NCBI RefSeq assembly: GCF_000744785.1
Contig: NZ_JQMO01000003.1
Coordinates: 62,001-126,000, forward strand
Length of the DNA stretch: 64,000 nt
Reading direction: 5' to 3'
From: Kitasatospora azatica KCTC 9699
Lineage (GTDB): Bacteria; Actinomycetota; Actinomycetes; Streptomycetales; Streptomycetaceae
Shown: positions 50,968 to 63,300 of the stretch, in pieces
Numbering within the stretch: position 1 is the stretch's first letter
Layout of the letters: each line of letters opens with the position of its first letter
Made by a program: the position numbers and the translations under genes
Notes under the pieces: generated by a model
The model's input: the letters and a program-made list of their open reading frames with translations, nothing else
The model's database searches: none
What the model was told of the DNA's origin: nothing

Positions 50968-51175
50968 CCTCGGTGTCCCTCCCCGGCGATGAAGCTCGAG
51001 GATCCAATCCGACACGATCTCGTAACGGGGCCGGTAGTCCCGCCGCTTCTCGCCCGAGCCGTTCAACCGCGACGACCATCGCCGTCCCGCCGACGCTCGG
51101 CGACTACCGCCTCTACACCCCGCTCAGCCACCTCGGTGCGCTGCTGCCGGAGCGGACCGAGGGAGGCGAAGGGGC
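50968..51175. other. Decayed stretch before the terminator
   Basis: The minus strand holds a short protein-like run (RRDYRPRYEIVSDWILELHR) with a stop at about 50958. It is too short to name. Confidence 0.3.
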
Positions 51176-51217
51176 AAGGGGACGGTGTCGGCGAACGCGA
51201 GCCGGCACCGTCCCCTT
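51176..51217. terminator. 12-bp perfect hairpin terminator
   Basis: AAGGGGACGGTG (51176-51187) pairs with CACCGTCCCCTT (51206-51217) around an 18-base loop, 18 bp past the stop of the phosphoesterase on the minus strand. Confidence 0.85.
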
Positions 51218-51234
51218 CGGGCGCGGCTCCGGCG

Positions 51235-53196
51235 TCACGAGATCATGAACTCCTCCGTCGACAGCGCACGCTTCACGATCCGCACGTCGCCGATCCAGCC
51301 GTGGAGGATCTTGTCCAGCACGCCGGCGTACTCGTATCCGCCGAGCATCCACGGCTGCCCGAGGGTGGTGAGGCCGACGGCCGGGGTCGAGGGGTTGCGG
51401 GCCACCTCGCAGCCGTCCACGTACATCCGGTTGAGCCGGCCGTCGTTGACGACCGCGACGTGCCACCAGTGGTCCAGCGGCAGCTGGTGGCCCCAACAGG
51501 TCGACGCGCCGGTCTGGTTGAGCGGGTACACGCACCACTGCAGCGCGGGCTGATCGGACAGGCTGAGCGTGACGATCGGCTCCTGCGGGTCGGTCGAGTC
51601 GCCGCTCTTGCCGGCCTCGCCGCTCATGCCCCAGCGGCTCAGGATCGCCGACCACGCGTTCTGCCCCGGGTCCCAGTCCGCGGGCATCTTGAAGAAGGCC
51701 TCGATGGTGTAGCCGTGCTCGAACGTCTCGCGGTTGACGGGCGCGCCGGGCACGGTCTGGAGGAAGGCGCCGACCGGCGGCTTGTTGCGGCTGTCGAACA
51801 GCAGGCTGCCGTGGCCGGGCTGGTCCGGGTGGTGGTCGGACGACCAGGTGAGCGAGCTGTCGGGTGCGCCCGGGGTGCCCAGGCGGATCAGGTCGTTGCC
51901 CTGGCCGGTGAGGTCCCGGACGACCTGGCGGTCCGGGAGCGGCGTACCGGCCTTGCCGCCGTTGTCGAAGCGCCAGTAGGCGAGGGTGTCGCGGACGAGC
52001 AGGTCGCTCGCGGGCCGGGCCGGGCGCTGCGGGACGGGGGCGAAGCCGGCGAAGCGGTGCTCGAAGTCGATCGGGATGGAGAACCGGTCGACGTCGGAGG
52101 TCAGTTCGGCCTCCTGGGCGGCGAGGGCGTTGCGCTCCTCGGCTGCCTGCTCCAGGATCCACGGCGAGAGCGTCGACACGTCGATGGCGTTCCGGTCGAG
52201 GTCGAACCGGTAGGTGCGGATCATCGCCGCGCCGCCGTAGTAGCGGTCCTGGTAGTTGGTGATGTGGACGTGGACGTCGTGGCCGGCCTTGTTCTTGAGG
52301 ACGGTGCGGCCGGGCGGCCAGTAGTGCCCGTTGACGGTGAGGAACACCTGGTCGTTGTCGTTGACGAGCTTGTCCCAGAGGCGGGTTCCGTAGTCGGAGA
52401 GCGTCGCCTTGCCGTTGTCGTCCGCGTAGGCCATCTCGTGGGTGGTGAGGATGACCGGCAGCTTCGGGTTCGCGGCGATCATCTTGTTGGCCCAGGCGAA
52501 GCCCGCGTCCGACAGGCGCCAGTCCAGTGAGAGGACCATCCACTCGCGGCCGGCCGCCTTGAAGACGTGGCAGGTGTTGTACCCGTCGGGGCTGGAGGCC
52601 CGGTAGCCGGGTGTGCGGGCGGCCCTCGCCGGGGTGAAAGTCTGCAGGTACGGGGTGCTGCCCCGCTGGTCGTCGGTCGAGGACCGGACGTCGTGGTTGC
52701 CCGCGAGCACGCCGTAGGCGACGCCGGCGTCGTCGAGCATTGCGAAGGACTTCGTCACGGCGGCGTACTCGGTGGGCAGTCCGTGCTCGGTGACGTCGCC
52801 GAGGTGGGCGAGGAAGACGATGTTGTCGTCCCCGCCGTCCTCGCGGTTCACCCCGCCGTCGAGGACGTAGCGGAAGGAGGCCTCCAGCGGGGCGGGGTGG
52901 ATCCGGTCCTCATCGAACAGGTACTGCGTGTCCGGCATGACGACGAAGGTGAACTGCCGGCTGTCGGGGTCGGGCTCCCAGCGGTCCCGGCTGCTGCGGG
53001 TGTCGCGGGGCCCGGGCGTGTCTGCCGCCGCGGGCGCGGCAGCGCTGAAGACTCCGAGTCCCGCCGCGCCGACCCCGGCCCCCAACAGCCCGGCCCCGCG
53101 CAGGAACCGCCGACGGCTCGCCGCCGCCGTCCCGTGCCCGTCGAGGTCCGCGGTGCGGGGGCAGGCGCACGCGTCGGACGGATGGAATTCGTGCAT
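51235..53196 (-). CDS. Tat-exported metallophosphoesterase with LamG domain
   Basis: The 653-residue protein has a Tat signal (SRRRFLRGAGLLGAGVGAAG, then AAAPAAADTPG). The calcineurin-type domain at about residues 80-340 shows FTFVVMPDTQYLFDEDRIHP, VFLAHLGDVTEHGLP (GD), VLAGNHDVR (GNHD), LPVILTTHEMAYADDNG (H) and FLTVNGHYWPP (GH), a complete two-metal site. A LamG/ConA-like domain follows (LAYWRFDNGGKAGTPLPDRQ, YTIEAFFKMPADWDPGQNAW, WHVAVVNDGRLNRMYVDGCE). It should hydrolyse phosphate esters outside the cell, perhaps held on a glycan. ATG 53196 follows GGAGCGATC. Confidence 0.93.
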   Translation of the reverse strand: MHEFHPSDACACPRTADLDGHGTAAASRRRFLRGAGLLGAGVGAAGLGVFSAAAPAAADTPGPRDTRSSRDRWEPDPDSRQFTFVVMPDTQYLFDEDRIHPAPLEASFRYVLDGGVNREDGGDDNIVFLAHLGDVTEHGLPTEYAAVTKSFAMLDDAGVAYGVLAGNHDVRSSTDDQRGSTPYLQTFTPARAARTPGYRASSPDGYNTCHVFKAAGREWMVLSLDWRLSDAGFAWANKMIAANPKLPVILTTHEMAYADDNGKATLSDYGTRLWDKLVNDNDQVFLTVNGHYWPPGRTVLKNKAGHDVHVHITNYQDRYYGGAAMIRTYRFDLDRNAIDVSTLSPWILEQAAEERNALAAQEAELTSDVDRFSIPIDFEHRFAGFAPVPQRPARPASDLLVRDTLAYWRFDNGGKAGTPLPDRQVVRDLTGQGNDLIRLGTPGAPDSSLTWSSDHHPDQPGHGSLLFDSRNKPPVGAFLQTVPGAPVNRETFEHGYTIEAFFKMPADWDPGQNAWSAILSRWGMSGEAGKSGDSTDPQEPIVTLSLSDQPALQWCVYPLNQTGASTCWGHQLPLDHWWHVAVVNDGRLNRMYVDGCEVARNPSTPAVGLTTLGQPWMLGGYEYAGVLDKILHGWIGDVRIVKRALSTEEFMIS

Positions 53197-53453
53197 GATC
53201 GCTCCAAGGAGTGGGGTGTCCCCAGACGCTAGGAACCGAACCTTGTCGCAGGTCATCCACGTGGTCACGCGGCGCTGAACAGCGGCCGAATGCCGCAAAC
53301 TCGACGCCGGGCGCCCCGGCGCGGGAGGCGGGAAGGGCGGCCGCGATGATGTCAGGCATGATGCCGCCCGCACCGGCAGCGAGCGCCCGTCGCGGCTGGT
53401 TCCGCCGGGGCCGCTGAGCGCGCGTCAGCGGCACCCGCCGGCCTGGGTCCTGA

Positions 53454-53951
53454 TCAGTGCGCCTGCGCGCTGTCGGTCACGGCCTGCCGCACCCGCTCCT
53501 GAAGGTCGTCGCCCGGCGGGAGGCTGCGCACATTGGCCGTGGTGGTGGCCGGGCCGACGAGCAGGAAGTGCTGCTCGGGGTGGGCCTTGGCGGCCGCTTC
53601 GACAGTCGGCGCGAACTGGCCGTCGGAGGAGGCGGCGACGATCAGGGTGCAGTTCTTCAGGATCAGGCCGCCGATCGCGCCGGCGGCCTGGGCGGACGTC
53701 GCCGTGACGTAGCTGGCGCGGGCGTGCAGCGGGGCGGTCGCGGCCTGGGCGCCGGCCCAGGCCCGGGCACCGGGCGTGCCGGGCGTGAGGCCCGCGGGGT
53801 CGGTGACCAGACAGGTGTTGAAGGCGATGAACGGCTGGGTCGGCGCCGGCTTGGGGGCCGCGTGGGCCGAACACCCGGTCAGCGCCGGGCCCCCGGTCAG
53901 CAGGGTGAGGGCAAGGGCGCCAGTGGCTCGTTTGGACATCTGCGGTCGCAC
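53454..53951 (-). CDS. Lipoprotein related to the BMP/PnrA substrate-binding family
   Basis: The GTG at 53951 is eight bases from AAGGGAG. The product (165 residues) has a lipoprotein signal with lipobox ALTGC, then FIAFNTCLVTDPAGLTPGTP, GAIGGLILKNCTLIVAASSD and AKAHPEQHFLLVGPATTTAN. This matches the first lobe of BMP-type nucleoside-binding lipoproteins (LVTDxxGL...IxxGC.LIVAxSS...A..HPxxxFLLV). Full members are over 300 residues, so it is a one-lobe form or a shortened gene. Its distance to the RHS gene suggests no operon, as they diverge. Confidence 0.7.
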   Translation of the reverse strand: MRPQMSKRATGALALTLLTGGPALTGCSAHAAPKPAPTQPFIAFNTCLVTDPAGLTPGTPGARAWAGAQAATAPLHARASYVTATSAQAAGAIGGLILKNCTLIVAASSDGQFAPTVEAAAKAHPEQHFLLVGPATTTANVRSLPPGDDLQERVRQAVTDSAQAH

Positions 53952-54304
53952 TGCTGTTGCTCCCTTGTGCTCGTTGATCGGGGCTGAGCATAAGGCATGC
54001 GGAGCACCGCGAGGCACATCCAGAATTCGCCGAACCTGATGGCCGTTCAGTTTAGTTGGCACGCAGGATTCGTGGGGTTTCGGTGATATTTCGGCATGCA
54101 TACGATCTATGGGTAATAAGCACCGTTTGCATACGACGGACTGACGGGCCCCGCCTTCGCACATGCGGTACGCATACTGTCGATCCGTCATCCATCGCAA
54201 TTCCACCCATTGAACCACCAGGAAGCATGGAGTTTTTGGACATGCCAACCCGCCCACTGATAGAACTCGGAGCCCTTATATGATCTTTACACTGGAGGGG
54301 ATAC
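53952..54304. promoter_or_regulatory. AT-rich divergent region before the RHS toxin
   Basis: The 350-bp gap is clearly richer in A and T than its surroundings. GCATAC occurs three times in the same orientation (54098, 54129, 54172), each after a short AT stretch. A possible promoter reads TTGGAC (about 54235) with GATAGA 17 bases on. A strong ribosome binding site, GGAGGGG, precedes the GTG at 54305. Confidence 0.45.
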
Positions 54305-57300
54305 GTGCGCCCGCATTCAGGGTCACCATCACCGTTCGGCAGACGACGGCGCATGCTGCGCTGGACCTCGTCGCTGACCACGCTCGTCCTCGCGCTCGGC
54401 GTCGTGACCGACGCCGCCGATGCCGTCCCGCTGCCGGCGAAGGCCGTTGCCGCGACCGCCAAGAAGCGGGTGGACACCTCGAAGGTGAACACCCCCCGGC
54501 AGGGCTCCGGTTCGGCTGCGAACAAGTCGCACCAGGCGTCCACTGCCGACACCCGCGGTGCCGGCACCGGCCCGGTCGCCGGCCGCAGCCCCGGCAAGGC
54601 GCCGGGCGAGCTCGCGCCGTTCCAGCCGAACAACCGGGTGATCGACCCGTTCCTGGTGGACCGCTCGGGCAACGTGCAGACCTCGCCGACCGCCGGCCCC
54701 GACAAGCCGGCGCCCACCGGCTTCGACGCCGGTAAGAGCACCGAGGACACCGCCAAGCGCAACGACCACGAGAAGGTCTTCAAGAACCCGGACGGCACCC
54801 AGACCGTCCGGACCTTCTCCGGCCGGGTCTCCTACCCCAACCCGGACGGCACGTGGTCGGACATCGACCCGACCCTGGTCCCCGCCGCCACCTCGCGGGC
54901 CGCCGCCATGACGGCGGGCGGCAACGACGGCGCCGCCACCACCGGCGGCAGCGCCAAGCTGAAGAAGAAGGCCGACTCCCAGGACGTGGAGTTCGCCACC
55001 AGTGCCACCGACCCCGCGCTGATGTCGATCAGCGGGGACGGCGCGAACCGGGTCTCCTTCGGCCTGGACGACGCCGCGGCGGTCGCGGGCCAGGTCAACG
55101 GCAACGAGGTGCGCTACCCGAACGCGCGCCCGTCCGCCGACCTCGATCTGAAGTCCGTCAACGAGGGCTTCAAGGAGACCATCGTCCTCAACGGCCCGGA
55201 CGCGCCGACCGTCTGGACCTTCCCGATCAGCTCCCCGGGCCTGACCCCGAAGATCGCCGCCAACGGCGACGCCGTCTTCGTCGACGCCTCGGGCGCCGTC
55301 AAGGTCACCGTCCCGGCGGGCACCATGACCGACGCGAAGATCGACCCGCGCTCGGGCGAGGGCACCTTCTCCAACGGCGTCAGGTACGCGGTGGTCGACG
55401 ACCGGGGCGCCAAGGCGCTGCAGGTCACCGTCGACTCGGCCTGGCTGCACGACCCGTCCCGGGTCTTCCCGGTCAAGGTCGACCCGTCCTCGGCGAACAC
55501 CACGACCGACACCTCGGCCTTCTTCGAGAACAACTTCATCGCCGGCCAGACCAACATCGCCAGCAGCTCGAGCAACCCCGACCTCAAGGTCGGCGACTAC
55601 GACGGCTCGCACGCCTCGGCCGGCTACGTCCGCTTCCCGGTGCAGACCTCGATCCCGAACGCCTCGGTGATCAGCGGCGGCATCAACGTCTATACCACCT
55701 GGTCCGGCTACTGCGGCGCGGCCGAGGAGGTCGACGCCAAGCTGATCACCGGTGGTTGGAGCCTGGGCACCGTCCAGGGCTGGCCGGGCGTCGGCTACCC
55801 GTGGCCCACCTCCGGCGCGGCCTCGTTCACCGGCGGCACCGGCAGCGGCTGCGGCGGCGCCCAGTACGAGCGGATCCCGCTCAACTCCACCGGTGTCGGC
55901 CAGGTGACCTCCTGGACCCACGGTTCGGCCAACAACGGCTTCCTGCTGTACGGGTCCAGCAACGACGTGTACCACTGGAAGCGGTTCAACTCGGCGGCCT
56001 CCGGCTCCAACCTGCCGTACCTGGACATCACCTACGCCCCGGACGACGCGAGCTTCAACTTCGCGAGCAGCTGGGACTTCGCGCCCTCGCACATCCAGCA
56101 GGGCCAGATCGCCGTCACGGTGACCAACACGTCCTCCAACACCTGGGCGTCCGGAACCGGCAACGGCTCCTACGCGCTGGGCTCGCGCACTTACCGCACC
56201 GACGGCTCGCTGGTCGGCTGGGGTTCGAGCGTCTCGCTGCCGAACAACGTGGGCCCGAACCAGTCGGTGAAGCTGGAGGCGATCAGCCCCGCGCTCTCCC
56301 CCGGCACCTACACGCTCTGCTGGGAGATGGAGAAGCGCGGCTACTACGCGTTCAGCGACGTCGGCGGCCACAACGCCTGCTGGTCGTACACCATCACCAA
56401 CATAGCGCCGGAGGTGGACAGTTCGTACCCGCCGAACAACGCCTCCGAGCCGACCTTGACCCCGACGCTGTTCGCCACCGGGCACGACCCGGACAACTGG
56501 CCGGGCACCGGGCTGAGCTACAAGTTCGGCGTCTGCTCCGGCACCCAGGCCGCTCCGGTCAACTGCTTCGACTCCGGCGGCTTCGCGGCCTCCACCTGGC
56601 AGGTCCCGACCGGCAAGCTGACCTGGGGCCAGTCCTACTTCTGGCAGGTCTGGACATCCGACGGCAACACGAGCGTCGGCCCGTTCGTCCAGGGCTACTT
56701 CAACACCGCCGTCGGCCAGCCGCAGATCACCTCGCACCTGACCGAGAACCCGGCCGCGCGCGGCTTCGACCCGCAGAGCGGCAACTACACCGCCGAAGCG
56801 ACCGACTCCACGGTGGCCACCGCGGGCCCGGCACTGACGGTGCACCGCACCTACAACAGCCTGGACCCGCGGACCAACGGCATGTTCGGTGCCGGCTGGA
56901 TCTCCCCGCTGGACATGCGGGCGGTCATCGACGACGACGGTTCCAACAACGTCGTGATCACCGACACCGACGGCCGGCAGATCCGCTTCGGCTGCAACCC
57001 GGCCACCGGCAGCACCGGACCGCCGTGCGCGTCCTACCAGCCGCCGCAGGGCATGTTCGCCACGCTGATCGCCCAGGCCGGCAGCGGCTCCTCGATCGCC
57101 TCCTTCACCCTGACCGAGAAGACCGGCACCAGCAGCACCTTCACCGCGGCCGCCGGTAGCACCTCGACCTTCCCGCTGACGCAGACCAAGGACTCCGACG
57201 GCCGGGTCAACACCCTGGCGTACGACGGCTCCGGGCTGCTGCAGAGCGTCACCAGCGGCACCAGCGGTCGCGCGCTGCACTTCGGCTGGAGCACACCGAC

Positions 57301-60300
57301 CGGCGCGACCAGCCCGCACGTCGCCCGGGTGTTCACCGACCCGGTCTCGGGCACGGACCAGAACACCGACCTGACGTACCTGTACAACTACACCGGCGAC
57401 AAGCTGACCTCGGTCTGCCCGCCGACCTCCACCACGGCCTGCACCACGTACAACTACACGGCCGGGTCGCACTACAAGACCGCGGTGCTGGACGCCGGCC
57501 CGCAGTCCTACTGGCGCCTGAACGAGTCCGCCGGTGCCGGCACCGCGGCCAGCAGCGTGGCCCTCAACGAGGGCAACGACAACGCCACGTTCAGCAATGT
57601 GACGCTGGGTCAGGCCGGTCCCATCGCAGGATCGCCGGCGACCGCCGCTTCGTTCAACGGCACCAACTCCTCGGTGCGGCTGCCGGACAACCTGCTCTCC
57701 TCCACCTCGAACCTCGCGGTGGAACTGTGGTTCAAGACCACGACGGCGGGTGGACCCCTGCTGTCGTACCAGGACGTCACCCTGGGCAGCACCGCCGCCA
57801 ACTGGACCCCGGCGCTCTACCTGGGCATGGACGGCAAGCTGCGCGGTGAGTTCTGGCAGGGCGCGGCGACCCCGATCACCTCGGCGAGCCCGGTCAACGA
57901 CGGCAACTGGCACCACGCGGTGCTCTCCGGCGCGCAGAACACCCAGACCCTGTACCTGGACGGCGCGCAGGTCGGCACCCTGGCCGGCACCATCGCCAAC
58001 TCCAAGCAGCCCATCGCCTACATCGGCGCGGGCTTCTCCAGCGGGGACTGGCTCGGTTCGGGCCAGGGGTACGGCGACCGGTACTTCAACGGTCAGATCT
58101 CCGACGTCGCCTTCTTCAACCACCCCGTGGGCGCGGCCACCGCGTCGGCCCACAACCAGAGCGGCCGCACCCAGGCCGGCGCGCTGCTGACCAAGGTCAC
58201 GCTGCCCTCCGGCGCCGTGCAGGCCCAGGTCTCCTACGACACCGCGGCCGACCGGGTCACCCAGGTCACCGACCAGAACGGCGGCGCCTGGAAGCTGAAC
58301 ACCCCCGCGGTGACCGGCTCCTCCGGCGTGTACCGCTCGGCGGTCCAGGCCTCCAACCCGCAGGGCTACTGGCGGCTGTCCGACACCGCCGGCGCCGACG
58401 CGGCCAACGTGTTCGGCACCGGCTACGGCAACTACGAGCAGACCACCCTCGGCGCCCCCGGTCCGTACTCCTCGGGTGACGTCACGGCAGCCTCGTTCAA
58501 CGGCACGTCCTCCTGGACGGCACTGCCCTCCGGGCTGGTGCCGGACCACGGGCCGTCCGCGCTGGAGATGTGGTTCAACACGACCACGCCGGGCGGGGTG
58601 CTCTTCTCCTACTCCTCCCAGCTGGTGACCGACCCCAACGGCCCGCTCTGGTTCTACACCCCCGCGCTCTACGTGGGTAAGGACGGCAAGCTGCAGGGCG
58701 AGTTCTGGGACGGCAACGCCACCGCGATGGCGTCCACCGGCTCGGTGGCCGACGGCAAGTGGCACCACGTGGTGATGAGCACCGACGCCACCGGCGCCGG
58801 CCAGGCGCTCTACCTGGACGGCAACCAGATCGGCGCCAAGTCGAACACCGTCAGCCAGACCGGCTGGGGGATGACCAACGTCTACCTCGGCGCGGGTCTG
58901 ATCAACGGCAACTGGCCCGACAGCCCGACCGACCAGGCCGGGCACTTCAAGGGCAGCATCAGTGAGTTCGCCTTCTACAACCACCAGCTGAGCTCGGCCG
59001 ACGTCACCAAGCACTTCCAGGCCTACGCCGCCGCCCAGTCGGCGCTGACCACCACGGCGAGTGTGACGGACCCGACCGGCAAGACCGTCTCGTCCTCCTA
59101 CGACCCGAACAACAGCGGCCGGATGGTCTCCTCCACCGACGCGCAGGGCGCCACCACGAAGTACGGGTACGACACCGGCGGCTTCCCGTCCACGATCACC
59201 GACCCGAACGGCAACACCAAGACCGAGGGGCATGACGCCCGGGGCAACGTGGTCAGCGAGACCACCTGCCAGGACCAGGCCCACCAGGTCTGCTCGACCG
59301 CCTATCACAGCTACTACCTGAACACCGCCAACCCGGTCGACCCCCGCAACGACGCGGTGACCGACACCCGGGACGGCCGCTCGGCCTCGGCGACCGACAA
59401 CACCTACTGGACCCACAACGAGCTGGACGCCGCCGGGCGCCTGGTCTCCACCACGACCCCGCCGTACGTCAACGGCACCGGCCGGGTGGCGACCACCACG
59501 TACACCACCGGCACCGAGGCGGCCGCCGACTCCGGCACCGTCCCGCCGGGGCTGCTGGCCGTCAAGACCACCGCGAGCGGTGCGAAGGCGACCTACAGCT
59601 ACTTCCACAACGGCGACCTCGCGCAGGTCACCGACCCGGTCGGCCTGGTCACCAAGTACCAGTACGACCAGTTGGGCCGGATGACCAGCCACACGGTCTA
59701 CGACTCCGTCAGCTACCCGAACGGCCTGACCAGTTCGGCGACCTACGACGGAGACGGGAAGTTCCTCACCCAGACCGAGCCGGCCGTCACCGACCGGGTC
59801 ACCGGTGCGGTGCACACGGAGAAGACCAGCTTCACCTACGATGCGGACGAGCACGTCCTCACCGAGGCCAAGACCGACCTGACCGGCGGTGACGCCGCCC
59901 GGACCGAGAGCTTCACCTACAACTCCCTCGGCCAGGTGGCCAGCACCACCGACGCCGCCGGCCACGGCGAGAGCTTCGGCTACGACGTCTACGGCAACCG
60001 GTCCTCCAAGACCGACGCCAACGGCACCACCATCGCCTACGCCTACTCGCCCCGCGGCGAGCTGCTGAGCAGCACGCTCAAGGGCTTCACGGGCGACCCG
60101 ACCGCGCCTTCCCCGGCCACCGACCTGGTGCTGGACTCGAAGGCCTACGACCCCTCCGGCCGCCTCGCCTCGGACACCGACGCGATGGGCCGGACCAACT
60201 CCTACACCTACTTCGACGACAACCAGACCAAGACCGAGCAGCGCACCGACAGCACCACCGGTGCCTCGATCCAGCTGCACGCCTTCACCTACGACGGAGC

Positions 60301-63300
60301 GGGAGACCGGCTCAGCGACCTGGCCGACGGCGAGACGCTGACCAACTACACGGTCGACGCCGCCCACCGGGTCACCTCCGAGGCCGTCAAGGTCGGCCTG
60401 GATCCGAACAGCCAGCCGATCTGGCGCACCACGTCGACCACGTACGACGCGGACGACCGCGAGACCTCGGTCAGCAAGACCGACTCGACCGGCGCGCTGA
60501 CCGAGCAGACCGACCACACCTACGACGCGATGGGCCGGGAGCTCACCGAGACCGTCCACAACGGTGCGAGCAACCTGGTCACCAGGTGGACCCGCGACCA
60601 GCGCGGTCTGGTGACGATGCTGGTCGACCCCAACGGGGACGAGACCGACTACGAGTACGACGAGGTCGGCAACCACAGCTACACCTCCGAGCCGTACCGC
60701 TCGGTCGAGGCGGTGGGCGGCACGGCCGTGATGGCCTCGCCGTACGTCACCTTCGGCTACGACACCTTCGGCGACCAGACCTCGCACTCGGACGAGCGCG
60801 GCAACGTCACCTACACCAGCTACGACGCGGTGGGCAAGGAGACCGGCACCATCGAGCCGAACTACACGGCTCCCGGTACCACGACCCCGATCACCGCGAC
60901 CACCAGCAACAGCTACGACCAGCTCGACCAGTTGGTCGCGCACACCGACCAGCTGGGCAACACCACCACCTCGGTCTACGACCAGCTCGGCCGTGACGTC
61001 ACCAAGACCGAGCCGGCTGTCGGCGGGGCGACCACCGGCGGCGTGTGGCACTACAGCTACGACGCCGTGGGTGAGCGGCTCTCGCAGACCGATCCGACCG
61101 GCTCCGTCCAGCAGGCCACCTACGACTTCCTCGGCCGCAAGCTGACGGAGACCCAGGTGGAGCGGTCCCCCGTGGCCGCCGCGTACACCACCACGCTGGC
61201 GTACAACAACACCGACGACCTGGTGTCGGAGACCTCGCCGACCGGCGTGGTCACCAACTACGGCTACGACCTGGCCCACCAGAAGACCAGCCAGTCGGAC
61301 GCCTTCGGCAACACCACCCGCTTCGACTACGACCTGCTCGGGCGGGAGGTCAAGACCACCGATCCGTCCGGCACCGGACAGCGCACGGTCTACGACCCGG
61401 CCGGCCGGATCACCTCGGTGAGCGACTTCGACACCACCGGGACGACCCTGCGCACCCACAGCCTGACCTACGACGCCGGCGGCAACGTCCTGTCGGCGAC
61501 CTCGGCGCTCGGCTCGACGGTGTCCTACACCTACGACAGCGACCACCAGCAGCTGACCGAGACGGAGACCCCCGCCACCGGCGTGGCCATCACCACCTCC
61601 TTCGGCTACGACGCGGCCGGCAACCGCACCCGCTACACCGACGGTCGCGGCAACAACTTCCTGACCACCTACAACAGTTGGAACCTGCCCGAATCCCAGG
61701 TCGAACCCGCCACCACGGCCTACCCGAACGCGGCCGACCGCACCTACACCACCAGCTACGACGCGGCCGGACAGGCCGCCGGCCTGGCGGAGCCGGGCGG
61801 CGTCACCCGCACCCGCACCTACGACCAGCTCGGACGGCTGACCAAGGAGACCGGCACCGGCGCCGAGAGCGCCACCAGTGACCACACCTTCGGCTACGAC
61901 CTGATGGGCCGGATCACCTCGGCCGGCGCTCCCGGCGGCAACGACACGTTCGCCTACAACGACCGCGGTCAACTGCTGTCCGCGGCCGGGCCGTCGGGCT
62001 CCTCCTCCTTCGCCTACGACGGCGAAGGGAAGATGTCCTCCCGCACCGACGCCTCGGGCACCTCGTCCTACACCTACGACCAGGCCGGGCGACTGGCCAC
62101 CATGGCCGACCCGGCCTCCGCGACGACCGCCACCTACGGCTACGACCGGGACTCCCAGCCCGTCACCGTCGGCTACGGGACCGGCAACAACAGCCGGACC
62201 TACGGCTTCGACGCGCTGCACCGGATCACCAACGACACGGTGACCACCCCCGGTGGAGCAACCGTCGCCTCGGTCGCCTACTCCTACAACCTCGACGACC
62301 AGCTGACCGCCAAGACCACCACGGGCTACGCGGGAGCGACCAACAACACCTACTCCTACGACCAGTCCGGGCGCCTGACCTCGTGGAACAACGGGACCAC
62401 GAACACCGCCTACGCCTACGACGCCTCCGGCAACCGCACCCAGATCGGCTCCCGGGCGCAGACGTACGACGCCCGCAACCGGCTGATCTCGGACGGCACC
62501 GCGAGCTACACGTACACGGCGCGCGGCACGATGTCCGGCAAGACCCCGAACGGATCGCAGACCACCGAGGTCATGCAGTTCGACGCGTTCGACCGCCTCA
62601 AGGCGGACGGGGCGCAGACCTACTCCTACGACACGCTGGACCGGCTGCTGACCTCGGGGTCGAGCACGCTGGCCTACTCCGGCACCGGTGACTACGTCGC
62701 CTCGGACGGCGCCGCCGGCTACGCGCGCGACCCCGGTGGTCTGATCACCGGCATCTCGCAGGGCGGCGTCCACAGCATCGCCCTGACGGACCAGCACGAC
62801 GACCTGGTCGGCGACTTCGCCGCGGCAGGCACCGCGCTGGCCGACTCGGCGGCGTACGACCCGCTCGGCAACACCATCGCCACGGTGGGCACCAAGCACC
62901 TGCTCGGGTTCCAGTCCGACTTCACGGACGCGACCACGGGCAAGGTGAACATGCTGTCCCGCTGGTACGACCCGTCGACCAGCAACTTCATCTCCCGCGA
63001 CACCTACAACCCCGACCACGTCGTCTCGGACCTGCCCGACCGCTACGCGGTCGACGGCATGGACCCGTGGTGGTCGGACCCGAACCCGAGCATCGCCCAG
63101 GACCGTTACGCCTACGCCGACGGCGACCCGCTCGCGTTCACCGACCCTGACGGCCACTGGGGCCTGCCGAAGTGGGTCAAGTCGGTCGGCCACGCGATCT
63201 CCAGCGGGGCCTCCGAGGTGGTCAACCACCCGATGAGCGCGCTGGCGACCGGCGCCAACTTCGTCTACCAGGTCTCCGGCGCGGCCGACGTGGTCAACTG

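Noticed and set aside
50967..52530. Continuation of the plus-strand membrane-protein frame across the phosphoesterase
   Set aside because: The phosphoesterase on the minus strand is certain from its metal ligands. The plus frame there is antisense shadow.
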